Below, one piece after another: positions 40,500-54,216 of a stretch of DNA of 64,000 nucleotides (its first letter is position 1; each line of letters opens with the position of its first letter). The notes under the pieces are model-generated. The model had not been told where the DNA came from, did not search any database, and saw only the letters and a program-made list of their open reading frames with translations. The stretch lies in contig JAJNNX010000004.1 in NCBI GenBank assembly GCA_023159155.1, positions 620,001 to 684,000 of the forward strand. Direction: 5' to 3'. Source of the DNA: Ustulina deusta. Taxonomy: Eukaryota > Ascomycota > Sordariomycetes > Xylariales > Xylariaceae. A program made the translations under genes and the position numbers.

Positions 40500-43400
40500 A
40501 AAGCTACTAAAGTATACTTACGATTTACGTACGAAAAAATTATATAAAAATTTAACGTTAGCTTAAAGAATATACAAAAAATATTTAATTTTTAATACTA
40601 AAGTAAACCTATTAATTTAAATAATGTAATAAAACTAATGTTTAATATATATATAGCTTATTAGATCAAAAAATATAATTATATAATTAATAACGGATAA
40701 ATATTTTAAAAAATATATAAAAAAGATTTTATAAAATAAATATTTGAATATTTCGGAAAACTTTATATAAATGTTTATATAAAACTTTACGATATTATTA
40801 TATATAAAGAAGTATAACTACGAATAGACCTAAGTATATATACAAAAAACTTTGCTTAAATTGTACGAAATAAATTTGAACTAACTAAAAGTTCCTTTAA
40901 GTTTTTAATTATTTAACCTATTTTATTACTTTTTATATAATAGCTCTTAGTTTTTCCTACACTAAGTTAATAATTTTAACCTGTTTTTCTTTAGCTTACC
41001 CTTACTTTTTAACCTACTTTTACCCTTTAGCTTACTTTAGCTTTTAGGCCTATTATATAATCAGAACAAGAACTAAAAATTAAATATTTAAAACTTATAT
41101 AGCCTAATTTTATTTAAAACATATAATTCTATACTTTTAAGGACTATACTACCTAGTTTATATAACTTATTATTAAGTTTTAGAATATTTTTAAACTAAT
41201 ATATGATTAGATAATAAAGGTAAGCTATAAACCTAATTTCTAGCTAGTATACAAATACTCTATTGTTTATAACCCTTTTTAGACCCTTATATAATAGGCA
41301 TACTTTTATATAACACTAGACCTAGTAACTAATAATCTTTTTTTAGACCTACTTTTTATAAAAAATATATAAAATAGAGTAATCTTTCTAGAAAAGTACG
41401 TAATTTTTGAAAAAAAAAAAAAAAAAAAAGAACTATATAAGTAAGCTATATAATTTATTCTATAACAAGGTATATCTGTTTATAAATGTTTATTAATAGT
41501 TTAGAATTATAAAAAACTAATACTATGCTATATTTCTGACTATTTTAGAGGGTTATATAGAAGATTTTTTTATTTATTATATTAGATCTAATAAAACTTG
41601 GAATAAAATTTATTATATAATAAATGCTTACTTTAATATTAATACGAACTATAGCTAATACTAGGCTAACTAGACTATAATTATATTTATACAAATAAAA
41701 AAAAAAAACTTAGATTTAGTATTGCACGAAGTGCTAAAAATTATAATTAATAAGCTTGCAAAAATATAAAAAATACTTAGTATAAACTACTAAAGAGAAA
41801 TCTAATTTAGTATAACTATTATATAAATATATTAAGAAGTACTAGAGTTAGTTATAGCATTTGTATTTCAAAAGCTTTTGTGCAAAGGTTTTTTTTTAGA
41901 CTTTAAAACATATATTTATATAACAATAAATAATTTATTAAAGCACTTTATATAAAAAGACTATAAAGCCTACTATATAAATAAGAAATATAATTAAAGG
42001 AACTATACGAAAAGCCAGTAGTATAAATACTTTAGACCTTTAGGTAGGCCAGACGTACAAAAAGACCAATTAAAGGACTAAAGCAGCCAAAATTATTATA
42101 TAAACAAGAAATGCTTTATATATTATAAAAAAAATTATTAGTTAACCAAATATATACCCTAAAAACAAGCTTATATAAAAAACTAATATTTTAACTTATA
42201 TAAAATAATTAATAATAGCGTTCTTATATCTAACAAATTTTTAGTATTTCTAACAAAATGCAAAAAATATTTTAAATTAAACAAAAACAACAAAAAACTT
42301 AACAAAAAATCTAGTAACTAATTAACCCAATTCTGTATAAATAGCGCTTTTATTTATTATACAACTAAAAAAAATATTTAGAACTATAAAACAGATATAC
42401 TGTTTAACTAGTTTATTTTTAGCAATTAGTATTATATAGAGTACTAAAGCGAACTCTAGGATATAGGCGTTTCGAACTATTTAACGGTAGGAAAAATATA
42501 ATTAAAAGCTTATTTTAAACTTTACCTTTATACAAAAATAGATTGGACCCTAGGCAGTACAAATATTAGGTTTGGTAGCAGTAATACAATTATTGCCATA
42601 AGCACTATATAAATAGATAATTCCTTTAATATAATAACATACTATATTTTAGATAGCCTAATACTATTCCTATTCTTGCTAAAAAATGCTAACTGCTTAT
42701 AAGCTTACTTTAATAATATAAAGAATATTATTATATAAAAAAAAAAAAAACTGTTCCTATTATATATAAATAAAAATACTTATTTTTTAATATAAGCTTT
42801 TATAAAGCTAGACTATACTTTACTAAAACAGAATTATAACAACTATACTATTAATTTAAATATTTTTATATAGAAAGACTATATATAATGTTTAGTTATG
42901 CAAAATATAATATTAACTATTTAATTTTAGAAAAAATCTAGAAATTTTGTTATTACTATTAATTATATAACCTAGTACTTTAATAATTCAAGTTCTTAAT
43001 TAAAAACAATTATAATTTTAATTATAAAGTTATAATTAATACTATATAAATAAACAATAAATAAGTTTTTTATATTATTAATACTGCTATATTTTTTTAA
43101 GCAGCAACTTTTTTTAAATTAATATTTATATAAAATGCTTAAAAAGCATTATATAAGTACTAGATTAATATATATTAAGGATTTTTTAATTATATTATAT
43201 ATGACCTAGGTACGAACTTTTTGTTTGAAAAATTTTAGAACTAAGCAAGGATTATAGGCACCTAGTGCTATGCAATACCTATTAAGGCATACTGGGCGAT
43301 TAGCAAAATTAAAAAGGTATATAGCTTTTTCTGTTATATATACAATATATTAAAAGCCGAAATTAGTAATTATACAAAAAACAAGTTAATTTTTTAAATA

Positions 43401-45560
43401 GTAGTTAAAGCCCTAAACAATACTACTAGGCCAAACAGCCTTATATTAACCCTTTTTATTTTTAAAGCTTACTTTAGAGTTAATTAAAACTTACTTTTTT
43501 TATTTAATATTGTACAAAGGGCTAAAGCAATTAAAAAAGCTATAAAAATATTACGTAACAAAAGAACAAAAGTTAAAATTAACTATATAATTAACTAGCA
43601 TAACAGATTAGCTTTATATAATATATTTTTGTTGCCCTTATATAACGAAATAATAGTATAGCAGAAAAAAAAAAGCTAAAATAGGCTATATAAAATTAAA
43701 TTAATTAAAAGATCTAATATAATTATTAATTTAATAAATAGCCCAATTAAGTTTAAGTAGATATAAATTAAGCTTTATTATTATATAACTAAAAAAAATA
43801 TTTTGGACAAATATACTAAAAAAAAAAACAAAACATAACTTTTTTAAGCTTTTGTTATATAAAAAAACATAAACAACTTTTAAAAGCTATAATATTTTGT
43901 ATAACTTTTATATAATAGATTAGTTAACTGTTTTTAACCCTTAAAAAAAAACAGAACTATGCCCTAGCTGTTAAGCTATACAAAAATAGTATTATTAATA
44001 TATTTGGAGCTTTATTTAAAAAATTTAACGCTACTAAAATTAATAATTTTGTTATATAAAGCATATTTTAATTTGTAAAATATAATCTAATAAAATATAG
44101 CAATATTTATATTTTTAAGTTCCAGTTTATACAAAAAATCAAAAAGAAAATAATTAAGCTATATAAAAAGTTCCGATTTATTATATAAAGCTATAATAAT
44201 ACTAAAAAAAAAATAGTGCTTATTTAGTTGCTAATAATCTAGCAAATAAGCTAAAAACTACTATTTATACTAAGACTTTTTTTAATTTGTAACTTTAATG
44301 TTTTAAGCAAACTTTAAAATATTATATAAGTATATATATAATTAAAAGATAAATTAGCTAAAAAAATCTTTATATAACTGCTGTCCGAACTAAAGTTAAA
44401 ATATTTTAATAAAACAATTTTATAAATTATACAACCTTTATATAGATTTGCTAAATCGGGTTTATACTAGTTTAAAATATATTACTAGTATTACTATAAA
44501 AAGTTTGGTATAACTATTTTTATATATAACTTATGCCTACTTTTTATTAAAGGACTTTTAAACAACTTTAGTATTACTGGACTACAGATAAACAATATGT
44601 TTAGCTTTATATTGCTAGGCTTTTTAAAAAAAAAAAATACAAATTGTAATAAGCTAAGTTTTATATAAAGCCAAAAAAGATATTTTAGCTAGGTTACTTT
44701 ATAAAGTTTAATAGCGGACAAATTATATTTTTATCTGAAAAAAATATTATTTTAATTTAAAAAAGCTAAACAAACCAACTAGACTAGATTAATTTTTATA
44801 TAACTGATTTTATATAGCAATATATTTTATAACAAACAAAAAATATATATATTAGTAATATTTGCTAACCTAAGGCAGCGTACAACTTATGTATAGCTGC
44901 CTAAATTATATATTTTAAGCTATACAATATTAAAAATTTGAACTAAAGAATTTAGTAGCAAACAAATAATAAAAATTATAGTTTAACTTTTGTACTAATA
45001 GATTTATATTATATAAAACTATTTATTTTTATAGATAGGTTATTTATAAACAATATAAATATAACTTTTTAATTTAGATTTATAATTGTATTAAGGACTA
45101 AATATTATATAAAAAAAAATTTAAGCTTTAAGATTAAAGGAAATATTATATACTAAAGTTTAAACAAATACAAAAAAATAACTAGGAGCATATTTATAAG
45201 TAAATTATATAGCATAATTAATAGTTTTAATAATACTATTGCTTTTTGTACAATATTTTTAAAAATTATAACTATGTTATAACTACTTCTAATTTTAGCT
45301 GTTTTATATTCTAATTTAAAATTGTTATATAATTATTTTATTAAGCTTGGTATTATATAAAAAAAACATTTAATAATTAATATTATATTATTAAAAAAAT
45401 TATATAAAAAATAAGAAATTTCCGAAATACAATAAATTAATAGCAAAAATAATCTAGCTAATACGTTTATAAAAAAAATACCGAACTAAACATTAGAAAC
45501 TTTTGTATTAATAAACAAATTAACTATACAAATAAAAACGTTTATTAATAGAACGTAGGA
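40500..45560 (+). pseudogene. Copia D gag-pol relic
   Basis: The protease box reads D-I-G-V-S at 42460-42474, keeping the catalytic Asp that is Asn in A and C. The integrase segment AYWAISKI at 43287-43310 keeps its Trp. RT spans about 43900-44650. RNase H ends near 45345 (LKLLYNYFIKLG). The domain order equals that of A. The number of stops still rules out function. Confidence 0.82.
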
Positions 45561-46801
45561 AATTATATATAACTATAGTATTTATAAAAAAAAAAGAGTC
45601 AGAAGTATAAAGGTAATATATAATAAATTAACTCTAAAAAGAAAAACAAACATAAATGCTACTTTTTTTTATTTTTTTTTTCTTATTTTTTTTATTATAT
45701 AATTAATTTACCTCTTTTTTTTTAAACATAATAATTGTACTAAGCGCTATACGAACGCTAAACATATATTATATAAATATTATTTTAGAACTTAATAATC
45801 TAGCAATAGCTATGGAACAAGTAATTACTATGTACTATACAAGCATTTTTTGTATATGCAGCAATAGTAGTACTGCGCAACTAAATGAAAACTATACAAA
45901 AATAACCCTTCTAGCGGAGGATAAGCGTAATTAAATATGCAAAAAGCATATTAGCGAGCACTTAGATTTATATGTTAACTAATGGTATAATAGCAACCTA
46001 AGCTTTATTAGTTTATATATAAAAAGTAAAAATATTAGTAATATATTAAAACAAATATATATATAATAAAAAAATAGATATATATATTAATATATAGCGT
46101 TATAATAAGCTAATAATTATTAGGATTATTTATTAGCAGTAATATTATATAATAATTACTATTTTAGCTAATAATTTTTAGCGCACAACTACTATTACTA
46201 AAGAGCTAGATAGCGTTTATTATATGAATATATATATATATATAGTATATAAGGATAGGCAGACGTATAAAGCAGAAGATTTTAGAAAATAATAAAAGAA
46301 CAGAAAGCAACAAAAGACTTGAGCACTTTTTTATATATAAGTTCTTTTATATATGAGCTAACCTAATTTTTAATTAATTAATTTTTTTTTATACGAATGA
46401 TTTGTTTGGTTAATTAAATATAAGCAATTTTAAGAGCTTTTAATTAGTAATTGCTTATATAAGGCTTACTAACCGGATAAGCTAGCTAATTACAAACTTT
46501 ATTGTTGTATAGGGCAGGAGTAGATATTTAGTTTTAATTTAAATAGTTATTAAGTAATGTTTAGCTTATAGTTTTTGACTAACTATATAGCTAAAGTAGC
46601 AGCCTTGCAATATTATTATATAACTTTATTAGAAAAAAATAATTTATTAACTTAGTAGCTATACGTATGGACTAGATTATTAATCTAGTTGCTTTTTTAG
46701 TAGTTAAACTTTTGTATATATATTTAGATAGTTACGTAGTTGTTTTTTTTTTTATTTTTTTTATATAACGGGCAGTTATAACTAAAAAAAAAAATAGCTA
46801 G

Positions 46802-47103
46802 TATTAGAATAACTAGCATTAGTTATAACCTTATTATATAACTTGTATAGAGTGCAAGTTTATGTTTAGCTGTTGTATAGATGTTAGTTAAACTTCGGCT
46901 AAACAAAAAGGACTTTATTTTTTTTTTGTTATGTTAGCTTGTACAATAGCATAAGTTTTTATATAAATATAAAAAACTTATGCTTTGTACAAACATTCTT
47001 TTTTTTTTTTTTTCTATATAGATAATATAGTATAATATATTATATTCTGTCCACGCGTGTTATTTGTTTTACGTACGATATATTGTATAAAGCCCATTCA
47101 ATA
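46802..47103 (+). repeat. 3' LTR of copia D
   Basis: 302 bp, starting TATTAGAATAACTAGC and ending CCCATTCAATA. Inner edge mutated, outer edge largely intact. Confidence 0.9.
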
Positions 47104-47108
47104 TAAGA

Positions 47109-50056
47109 TAATATTTAATAATGAACCAACTTTAGCAAAATTTTTTATTTAGTTTGTTAAATATAAAAGTTATTTAGACTTATATAATAATAATAAAAAA
47201 GATTTCTAATATATATAATAAAAATATAATATAATATATTATATAACTTAAAAAAATATGTAAGCAATAATAATAAACTAGCTTTTAAACTAATTTATAT
47301 TAAATAACTAGTATTATATAAAGTACTAAAATATAAATATTTTAAAATTTTTAATTATAAAAAAGCTATAAGTAAAAGCATATATATAAAAGAACTTTAA
47401 TATAAAAATTATATAAATGCTTAGAATAACTAAAGTAAGCTTTAGTAAAAATTATATAATAACTTTAATTAGTATAATAAAAGTTAATAATAAGATTAAT
47501 TGTATAATTTTTTATATATTAAATATTTTTACTTTGTTTTTATTTTTACTAAAGGATATAAACCGCTTAAAAGCCTACTTTAATAATACAAAAGATATTA
47601 TTATATAAAAGAACAAAAGCACCCTTTTTGTTATATATAAATAGGGCTACCTTTTTTTTAATATTTACCCGCATAAAACAACTAGCTACTTTACTAAAGT
47701 TAAACTATAACGTTTATATAAATATTTTAGGTACTTTTATATAAAAATACTATATAGAATATTAATTTATATAAAATATAAAATTAAATAGCTAATTTTG
47801 AAAAAAATCTAAAAGTTTTATTATTATTACTAAACATATAACAAAGCTTTACGCTACTTTAAATTTATAATTAAAAATAATTATAAATTTAACTATAAAA
47901 TAGTTATAAATATTATATAAATAAAGAACTAAAATATATTATATATAATTAATATTGCAATATTATTTTAAGCAGTTATTTTTTTAAAATTTATATCTAT
48001 ACAAAATATATAAAAAGTATTATATAAATGCTAAATTAATATTTATTAAAAATTTCCTAATAATATTATATATAACCCAAAAATAAATTTTTTGTTAAAT
48101 AAATTTAAAAGATATATAAAAATAATAAATATATAATACTATAAAATGCTTATTAAAGCATACTAGGCAATCAGAAAAATAAAACAAGCATATAGACCGC
48201 TAAAACATATATATAATATTTTTAAAAAAAAATTAATATATAAACAAATAATAAATTAATTTTATAAATAGCAATTAAAACGTTAAACAATACAGCTAAA
48301 CTAAACAGCTTTATACTAATCTTTTTTATTTTTAGAGCATATCTATATATTAATAAAAAAAAATTTTTTTTTTAGCCTTTATATAAAAAGCAACAGCTAG
48401 TCAAAATATAATAAAAATGCTACATAAAAACTATACAAAAGTTAAAATCAACCATATAATTAAAAAATAAAATAGACTATTTTTATATAATATATTTATA
48501 TTTCCTTTCTATAATAAAGTCCTAATATAAAAAAAAAAAAAAAAAAAAAGGCTTATATAAAATTAAAACAATTAAAAAATTAGATATAATTATTATTTTA
48601 ATAAATAAGCTAATATATTTTTGCTATATATAAGTTAAACTATATTATTATATAAAAAATGCCTAAACTAAAAATATAAAAAATAATAATATATAACTAG
48701 TATAGCTAATAATAATATAAAAAAATATAGCTAGCCAAAAAAAGAACCTATTATATACTTGTTATATAATGCCTAAATATTATAAACTTTTTTAATTATA
48801 AAAAAATATTAAGCTTTTAAGCTAGCAACTAAGCTTTATATAAATAAGATTATTATAACCTTTAAAAAACTATTTAAAAAATTAAATATAATAAAAATTA
48901 ATAAACTTATTATATAAAATATTTTTAAATTTATTATATATAACCTAAATATATATATAAAAAATATATTTTTGAATTTTGCTTTATATAAAAAATAAAA
49001 AATAAAAATACTAAGCTATATAAAAATTTAAAGCTAATTATATAAAAGTATAATAATGCTAAAAAAAATATAGTTCTAATTTAATTGCTAATAATCTAAT
49101 AGATAAACTAATAGCTAATTTTAGCTTTTAGACTTATTTTTATATATGACTTTAAAGCATTATATAAGCTTAAAAATATTACTTAAGCTTATGTTTAGTT
49201 AGAAAATAAGTTATTATATAATATTTATGCTTGTTTATTTTTAAAGCTAAAAGATAAATATTTTTTAAGAACTATTTTATAAATTATATAATTTTTATAT
49301 AGCCTAGCTGAATTTAAGCTATACTAGTTTAAAATTTATTATTAATACTACTAAAAAAAACTTAAAATATAAATATTTATATATAACCTATATTTATTAT
49401 TTATATATAATAGCCTAAATATTTTTGGAATAACTAAAATATAAACAAATAATATTTTAAGCTTTATAACGTTAAACTTTTTAATATATAAAAAAAAAAA
49501 CTTTAGTAAGCAAAACTTTATATAAAGCTAAAAAAAACTTTATTTTTTACTTACTTAATTAAGTTTAATAGTAGGAAGATTTTTTTATATAAATATAATA
49601 TTATAATAACTTAAAAAAGCCAAACTAAAGATTTAGCTAAGATTAACCTTTATATAAAAAGGTTTATTTAAGCTTATGTTTTTTAATAAGCCTAAAAATA
49701 TATATATTAGTAATATATACTAACTAAAAGTTATATATAACTTTACTGTTATAACTTAAATAATTAAGCTATAATTATATAATATTAAAGTATTAAATAA
49801 AAAGATTAAATAATAATAAAATAACTTAACTTAAAAACTTATATTTATTTTATTTGATTTTTATTATATAAAGCTATTTATTTTTATAAATAGCTTATTT
49901 ATAAATAATATAAATATAACTTTTTAGTTTAGTTTTATTATTATACTAGTAATTAAAATTTATATAAAAGATATAATAAATCTAAACTTTAAAATTAAAA
50001 AAAATATTATATACTAAAATTTAAATAAATATAAACAAATTATATAAAATATTTTA
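47109..50056 (+). pseudogene. Copia E protease-integrase-RT relic
   Basis: This is the continuation of E beyond copia D. The segment 47417-47608 happens to be free of stops for 63 codons. It is colinear with the end of the protease region of A, ending in YFNNTKDIII where A has YFNNIKNIIV. Integrase follows (about 47700-48520), then RT (about 48600-49600) and the start of RNase H. Apparent divergence from A-D goes beyond RIP transitions, supporting a separate, older family. It is interrupted at 50057-50061 (GCTAG) by element L. Confidence 0.7.
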
Positions 50057-50061
50057 GCTAG

Positions 50062-50328
50062 TGTAGCAGGGCTGGTGCTAGCGGCCCGCTGGCAGCTGCG
50101 AATGTGGCTGTACGTCAATTGTTAGCTGTATTCGGGCCGCCCGCGGCCCGAACCGGCTGATCTTTGGCTATATTCAGGGGGTTCGAATAGCTATAAAAGC
50201 TTTCGAACTTCTCAGAGCAATACTTACTTTAGACGTATAGCATTCATACCAGTTTTCTAGTAGCAGGCGCTCTAGTTTGTTTTTGTTGTTTTTAGTTGTT
50301 TTAGTCTTGAGTTGCCCTGTTTTTTTTT
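50062..50328 (+). repeat. 5' LTR of element L
   Basis: Starts TGTAGCAGGGCTGGTGC and ends in a T-run where the 3' copy reads TCCTTCTTC. It differs from the 3' LTR at about a dozen positions, nearly all C/T or G/A. It contains a perfect 9-bp stem TTCGGGCCG/CGGCCCGAA with a CCCG loop (50131-50152). The LTR end is not the usual CA. Confidence 0.85.
50192..50199 (+). promoter_or_regulatory. TATA box in the L 5' LTR
   Basis: TATAAAAG lies between inverted arms GTTCGAA and TTCGAAC. A start site would fall near the GAGCAATACTTAC segment about 25-35 bases downstream. The same arrangement is at 54347-54354 in the 3' LTR. It suggests an RNA polymerase II promoter driving element transcription. Confidence 0.6.
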
Positions 50329-51339
50329 AATAGTGTTCTTTTGGTAAGGCTATAATAGAGCAGTTTCTTATATAAATTTATATGTAATAATGCTTGCAAA
50401 TATTTATTGCTTTTCGAAGCGCGACTTATGATCGGAGACTAATAGTTTGACGCCTTTTTATATAAATTATTATATGAATATGTTTATAACCTGTTAATTG
50501 TTTTAATGCTAGTTCTGCACAAAGATTAACCTAGCTAAAAGACTAACCTAGTTATAAGACTAATTTAGTTTATATAGCTTAATTAACTACGCTTTATATA
50601 AATATATCTACGAGCAGCCCTTTATATAAATCTATATATAAGTTTGTTTATAGCTATATATTTTCTAGGAAGCCTAGTTTGTTAGCTATATATATTAAAT
50701 AGCTAATTAAGCTTAGTCCGTATAACTAACCAAGCTAATTTGGCTGTTATATGTATTAATTAGCTTTGCTACTTTAGTTATATATATTTACTGCTAAGTT
50801 TTTTGTTAAAATATACCTACGAACAACCTATTATATAATTTTGTATATAAACTTGTTTGTAGTTATACGACTTATAGAAAGCCTTTGGTTTGTTAGTCTA
50901 GGTAGCCACTCTAGTTAGTTAGCTAGGATAATTATATATATTAATTAGCTAATTTAGGCCAGTTTATATTAATTAGTTAGTTTATATGTTTATATATCTA
51001 TTTAAGTAATATGCTATATAAATTTATATATAAACGTGCTTATATTTGTATGCTATATATATAATATATTAATTAGCCTAATTGCTTTTGTTTTTTAAGT
51101 TTTGTTAGCTTATTGCTAGCAATATACGTTAATTAGCCTAATTGGCTTATTGTTTTATTGGCTAGCTATACATGTTGCTGAGTCAGTTATATTGCTAAAG
51201 TAGTTATATTACTAAAACAATCAGTCAACTAGTTAGTCCTTTTGTTAAAAAGTTGTTTGAGCAGACCTATATATTATTTTATATATAAATATGTTTATAT
51301 GCTTTTTAATCTAAAAGAAGTTTTTTATTTTATGCTGCT

Positions 51340-51373
51340 AATTAGTTAGTTAGTTAGTTAATTAATTAATTAT
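51340..51373. repeat. TTAG/TTAA tetranucleotide tract
   Basis: About eight consecutive TTAG units grading into TTAA within the interior of L. A simple-sequence tract, not part of the 18-unit cores. Confidence 0.8.
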
Positions 51374-51882
51374 TTTATAAGTTCTTTATTTAAATATATT
51401 TATAAGCTAAGTTTTATATAAGTTATTATATAAACTAGCTTATAAATATATAGCTTCTAGGAAAGTTTTTGTTTTAAGTTTATAATAGCTAATTAATAGC
51501 TAACTATATTAATTAGCTAAATTGCTTTATTAGCTAGCTATATATATTGCTGCTATATATTAATTAGCTAAGTTTATATTTAAATATTATATAAATAAAT
51601 TGTTATATAAGTTTATATATAAACCTGTTTATATATATATTATTTATAAAAAGCTATTGCTTTAAAAAGCTTTTTGTTTAGTTTTTTGTTTAGTTAGCGT
51701 TTTATTAGCGGTTAGCTAGATCCTTTGTTATAAATAGTTCTATAAATAGATTTCTATATATTTTGTATATAAATATGCTTGTAGTGCTATAGTCCATAAA
51801 AAGGTTTGCTTTAAGTTATTATATATTTATTTTAAGCTTTTATTAGCTATATATATATTTTTATCTTTGTTAATTTTATTAT

Positions 51883-51925
51883 TTAGCATTTTTAGCGTTT
51901 TTAGTATTTTTAGCGTTTTTAGCAA
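51883..51925. repeat. Short minisatellite (10-base unit AGCRTTTTT)
   Basis: About four units of TTTTTAGCAT/TTTTTAGCGT in a row inside element L. Confidence 0.7.
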
Positions 51926-54043
51926 ATTTGGTATTTTTGTTATTTTTTGTTATTTTTAAGCTTTTATACTATTAATTAGCTAGTTTTTATACGAGTTGCC
52001 ATACAAACAAGTACTTATAAAGTTTTATATAGGAGTTAGCTCAAATATGTATGGTTTAAAAGAAGCGCTGTTTAAACTTTGTTTTAAAGCTTTGTTTTAA
52101 AAACGTTATTTTTATTGCAGTATTAGTGCTATATATTATATTACCTTTTAGGTTATTGATTAGTTAAGCTTATTATATTTAGTAGTATATAAATATGTTT
52201 GTGGCTTATAAAGGAGCGTTTATTTATAGTTTTAATTAACGAATTATTATACTGTTAATTAGCTAGTCCTTTGTTTAGCTCTTAGTTCTAATAGTTATAC
52301 TAATAAGTTTTTTGTTTAATAGCTATACAAGCAGATCTTTATATAATTTATATATAAATATGCTTTTATATTTATAGTCTAAAGGAAGCTATTGTTTAGC
52401 TAGCTAATTAATAGACTGCTATATTGCCAATTAGTTAATTTAGTTATATATACGTTAATTAGCTAGTTTAACTGTTATATGTACGGTTAATTAGCGATTT
52501 AGCTAATATATATATATATAAGCAGCCACTTATATTAATTTATATATATATATGCTTATATTTATATATTATACTTTGTTTACTATTGATTAGCGATTTT
52601 TAGCTATTTTATTATATATATATTAATTAGTAAGTTTATTATATTTTATATAATTTTTAGCTATACTTGCTATTAATTAGCAAGTTTACTCCGGTTTTAT
52701 ATATATATAAATAAGTCTATATATTGTTTTATATAGATAAATGCTTTTATAAATATTACGTTTGCTGTTAATTAGTGAGTTTATTATGTTTTTATTTATA
52801 TATAAGCAAGTATATATATAATTTTTTATACAAACCTGTTTATATATTAATTACTTATATAAAAGCTTTTTGATTAGCCCTATACTATTCTGCGCTATAT
52901 ATATAGCAATACTGATTAGTTTATTTGTTTGTTGTGCTAATTAATCAGTATATTATATAAAAGATATAGGTATATAAGTAATTGTTTATATAATTTGTAT
53001 AGCAATCTGCTCACACTTATATAATCTATATGTTCTATGTTTTATATATATATATAGCAATATATATATAGCGCTACATATATAGTATAGTACTAACGAA
53101 TTATTATTGCTGCGCTAATTAGTTATTTAGTTATATGTAAACAATTCTTTATATTATTTATACGGGAACTTGTTTATATTATATATATTATATAGTTATT
53201 ATAGTACTGCTAATTAGTTAATATATTATTGCTGCGCTAATTAGCTATTTTATATATATATATATTGTACTACTAATTAGTTTATTATTACTACAAATAT
53301 AATATAGCATTAACAAATTATTATTATTATACTAATTAATTATTTAGTTGCGTATAAATAGCTTTTTATATTATTTTATATATGGACTTATTTGTATTAT
53401 ATATATTATATAGTTATTATAGTACTGCTGATTAATTAATGCGTTATTACTGTGCTAATTAGCTATTTTATATATATATATATAGTATTGCTAATATATT
53501 ATTACTGCACTACTAATTAACAAGTTTTTTTTATGTACGAGCGGCTATTTATACTAATTTATATAAGGACATATTTATATTTATAAATTTTAGAATTATT
53601 TATAAAGTTTATCTATTTATAAAGCTAATTAGGGCCTATTTTATAAACTCTAACCTATATATATATTATTAAAAAATGTTACTATAGTTATATAAAGATT
53701 TATATGTATAAAAAGTAGTAAGGGCTATAGCGTAACTTTTTGTATAGAGATTTAGCTTAGGTTCGAAGTAGTGGCTAACTGTAGTACTTATTTAGGTTCT
53801 AATACAAAATATTAGCAGATACTGCTATATATATTAGGTTTGGATAGAATTGCATACGTTTTATATAGGAATATATCAAAAGAATATGAGAGAATGGGGC
53901 ATTTGAAGGGCTGAAGGGTTATGCCAAGGGGTTATGCCAGAGGGTATACTGGAGGGCATACGGACCAAGGGAAGAAGCTATGGACTAAGGGAAGTCTATT
54001 GGAATATGCGACCGGTTCAGCAATCGGCTCATTAAGGGCTTGG

Positions 54044-54121
54044 TGGCCTAGTGGGTTAGGGCTGGTTCTTTTTTTTTTTTTTTTTTTTTTTTTTAGGCCG
54101 TTGAGGCCTAGGGGTTCGAGT
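54044..54121 (+). other. tRNA-like Pol III A and B boxes in element L, split by a T-tract
   Basis: TGGCCTAGTGG (54044-54054) matches the A-box consensus TRGYNNARNGG. GGTTCGAGT (54113-54121) matches the B-box core GGTTCGANT. The spacing is near that of a tRNA gene, but a T-run of about 26 bases between them would terminate Pol III. The rest does not fold as a cloverleaf. This looks like a tRNA-derived (SINE-like) remnant. A 91-codon open frame at 53921-54196 overlaps it and includes the T-run as poly-Phe; I do not consider it a gene. Confidence 0.45.
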
Positions 54122-54216
54122 AGGTGTTGTGTTGTGTTGTCTTTTTTAGTGTTTTCAGCCCTGCATTTTTTGGATTTGAAGCCATCTAAAGAATAAGGCT
54201 TCGAATAAGGGAAGTT

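Larger units (their letters stand above)
39774..47103 (+). mobile_element. Full-length Ty1/copia element, copy D
   Basis: It is bounded by a perfect TAAGA duplication (39769-39773 and 47104-47108) and by LTRs of 301 and 302 bp. Length is 7.33 kb. It is inserted into E between the gag and protease regions. Some coding positions are better kept than in A, for instance an intact Trp codon in the integrase. Confidence 0.92.
50360..53585 (+). repeat. Degenerate tandem array filling element L
   Basis: About 18 units share a core of the form GAGCAGCC-TTATATAAATTTATATATAAAYNTGYTTATA. They begin near 50360, 50451, 50611, 50820, 51001, 51259, 51400, 51595, 51745, 52168, 52327, 52519, 52709, 52802, 52975, 53137, 53352 and 53537. 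Between cores, variants of TTAATTAGCTAGTTTA recur. Spacing is irregular, from about 90 to over 400 bases. The cores are partly self-complementary (TATATAAATTTATATA). No reading frame accompanies the array. Function unknown. Confidence 0.65.

Noticed and set aside
50360..53585. CRISPR-like array
   Set aside because: Units are degenerate, irregularly spaced and AT-rich inside a eukaryotic retroelement, with no uniform repeat or spacer length.
54036..54130. Functional tRNA gene
   Set aside because: A and B boxes are present, but a long T-run separates them and no cloverleaf can be drawn.
53921..54196. Open frame of 91 codons on the plus strand
   Set aside because: It includes a run of eight Phe from the T-tract and overlaps the polymerase III box region of L; a locally higher G+C content explains its openness.
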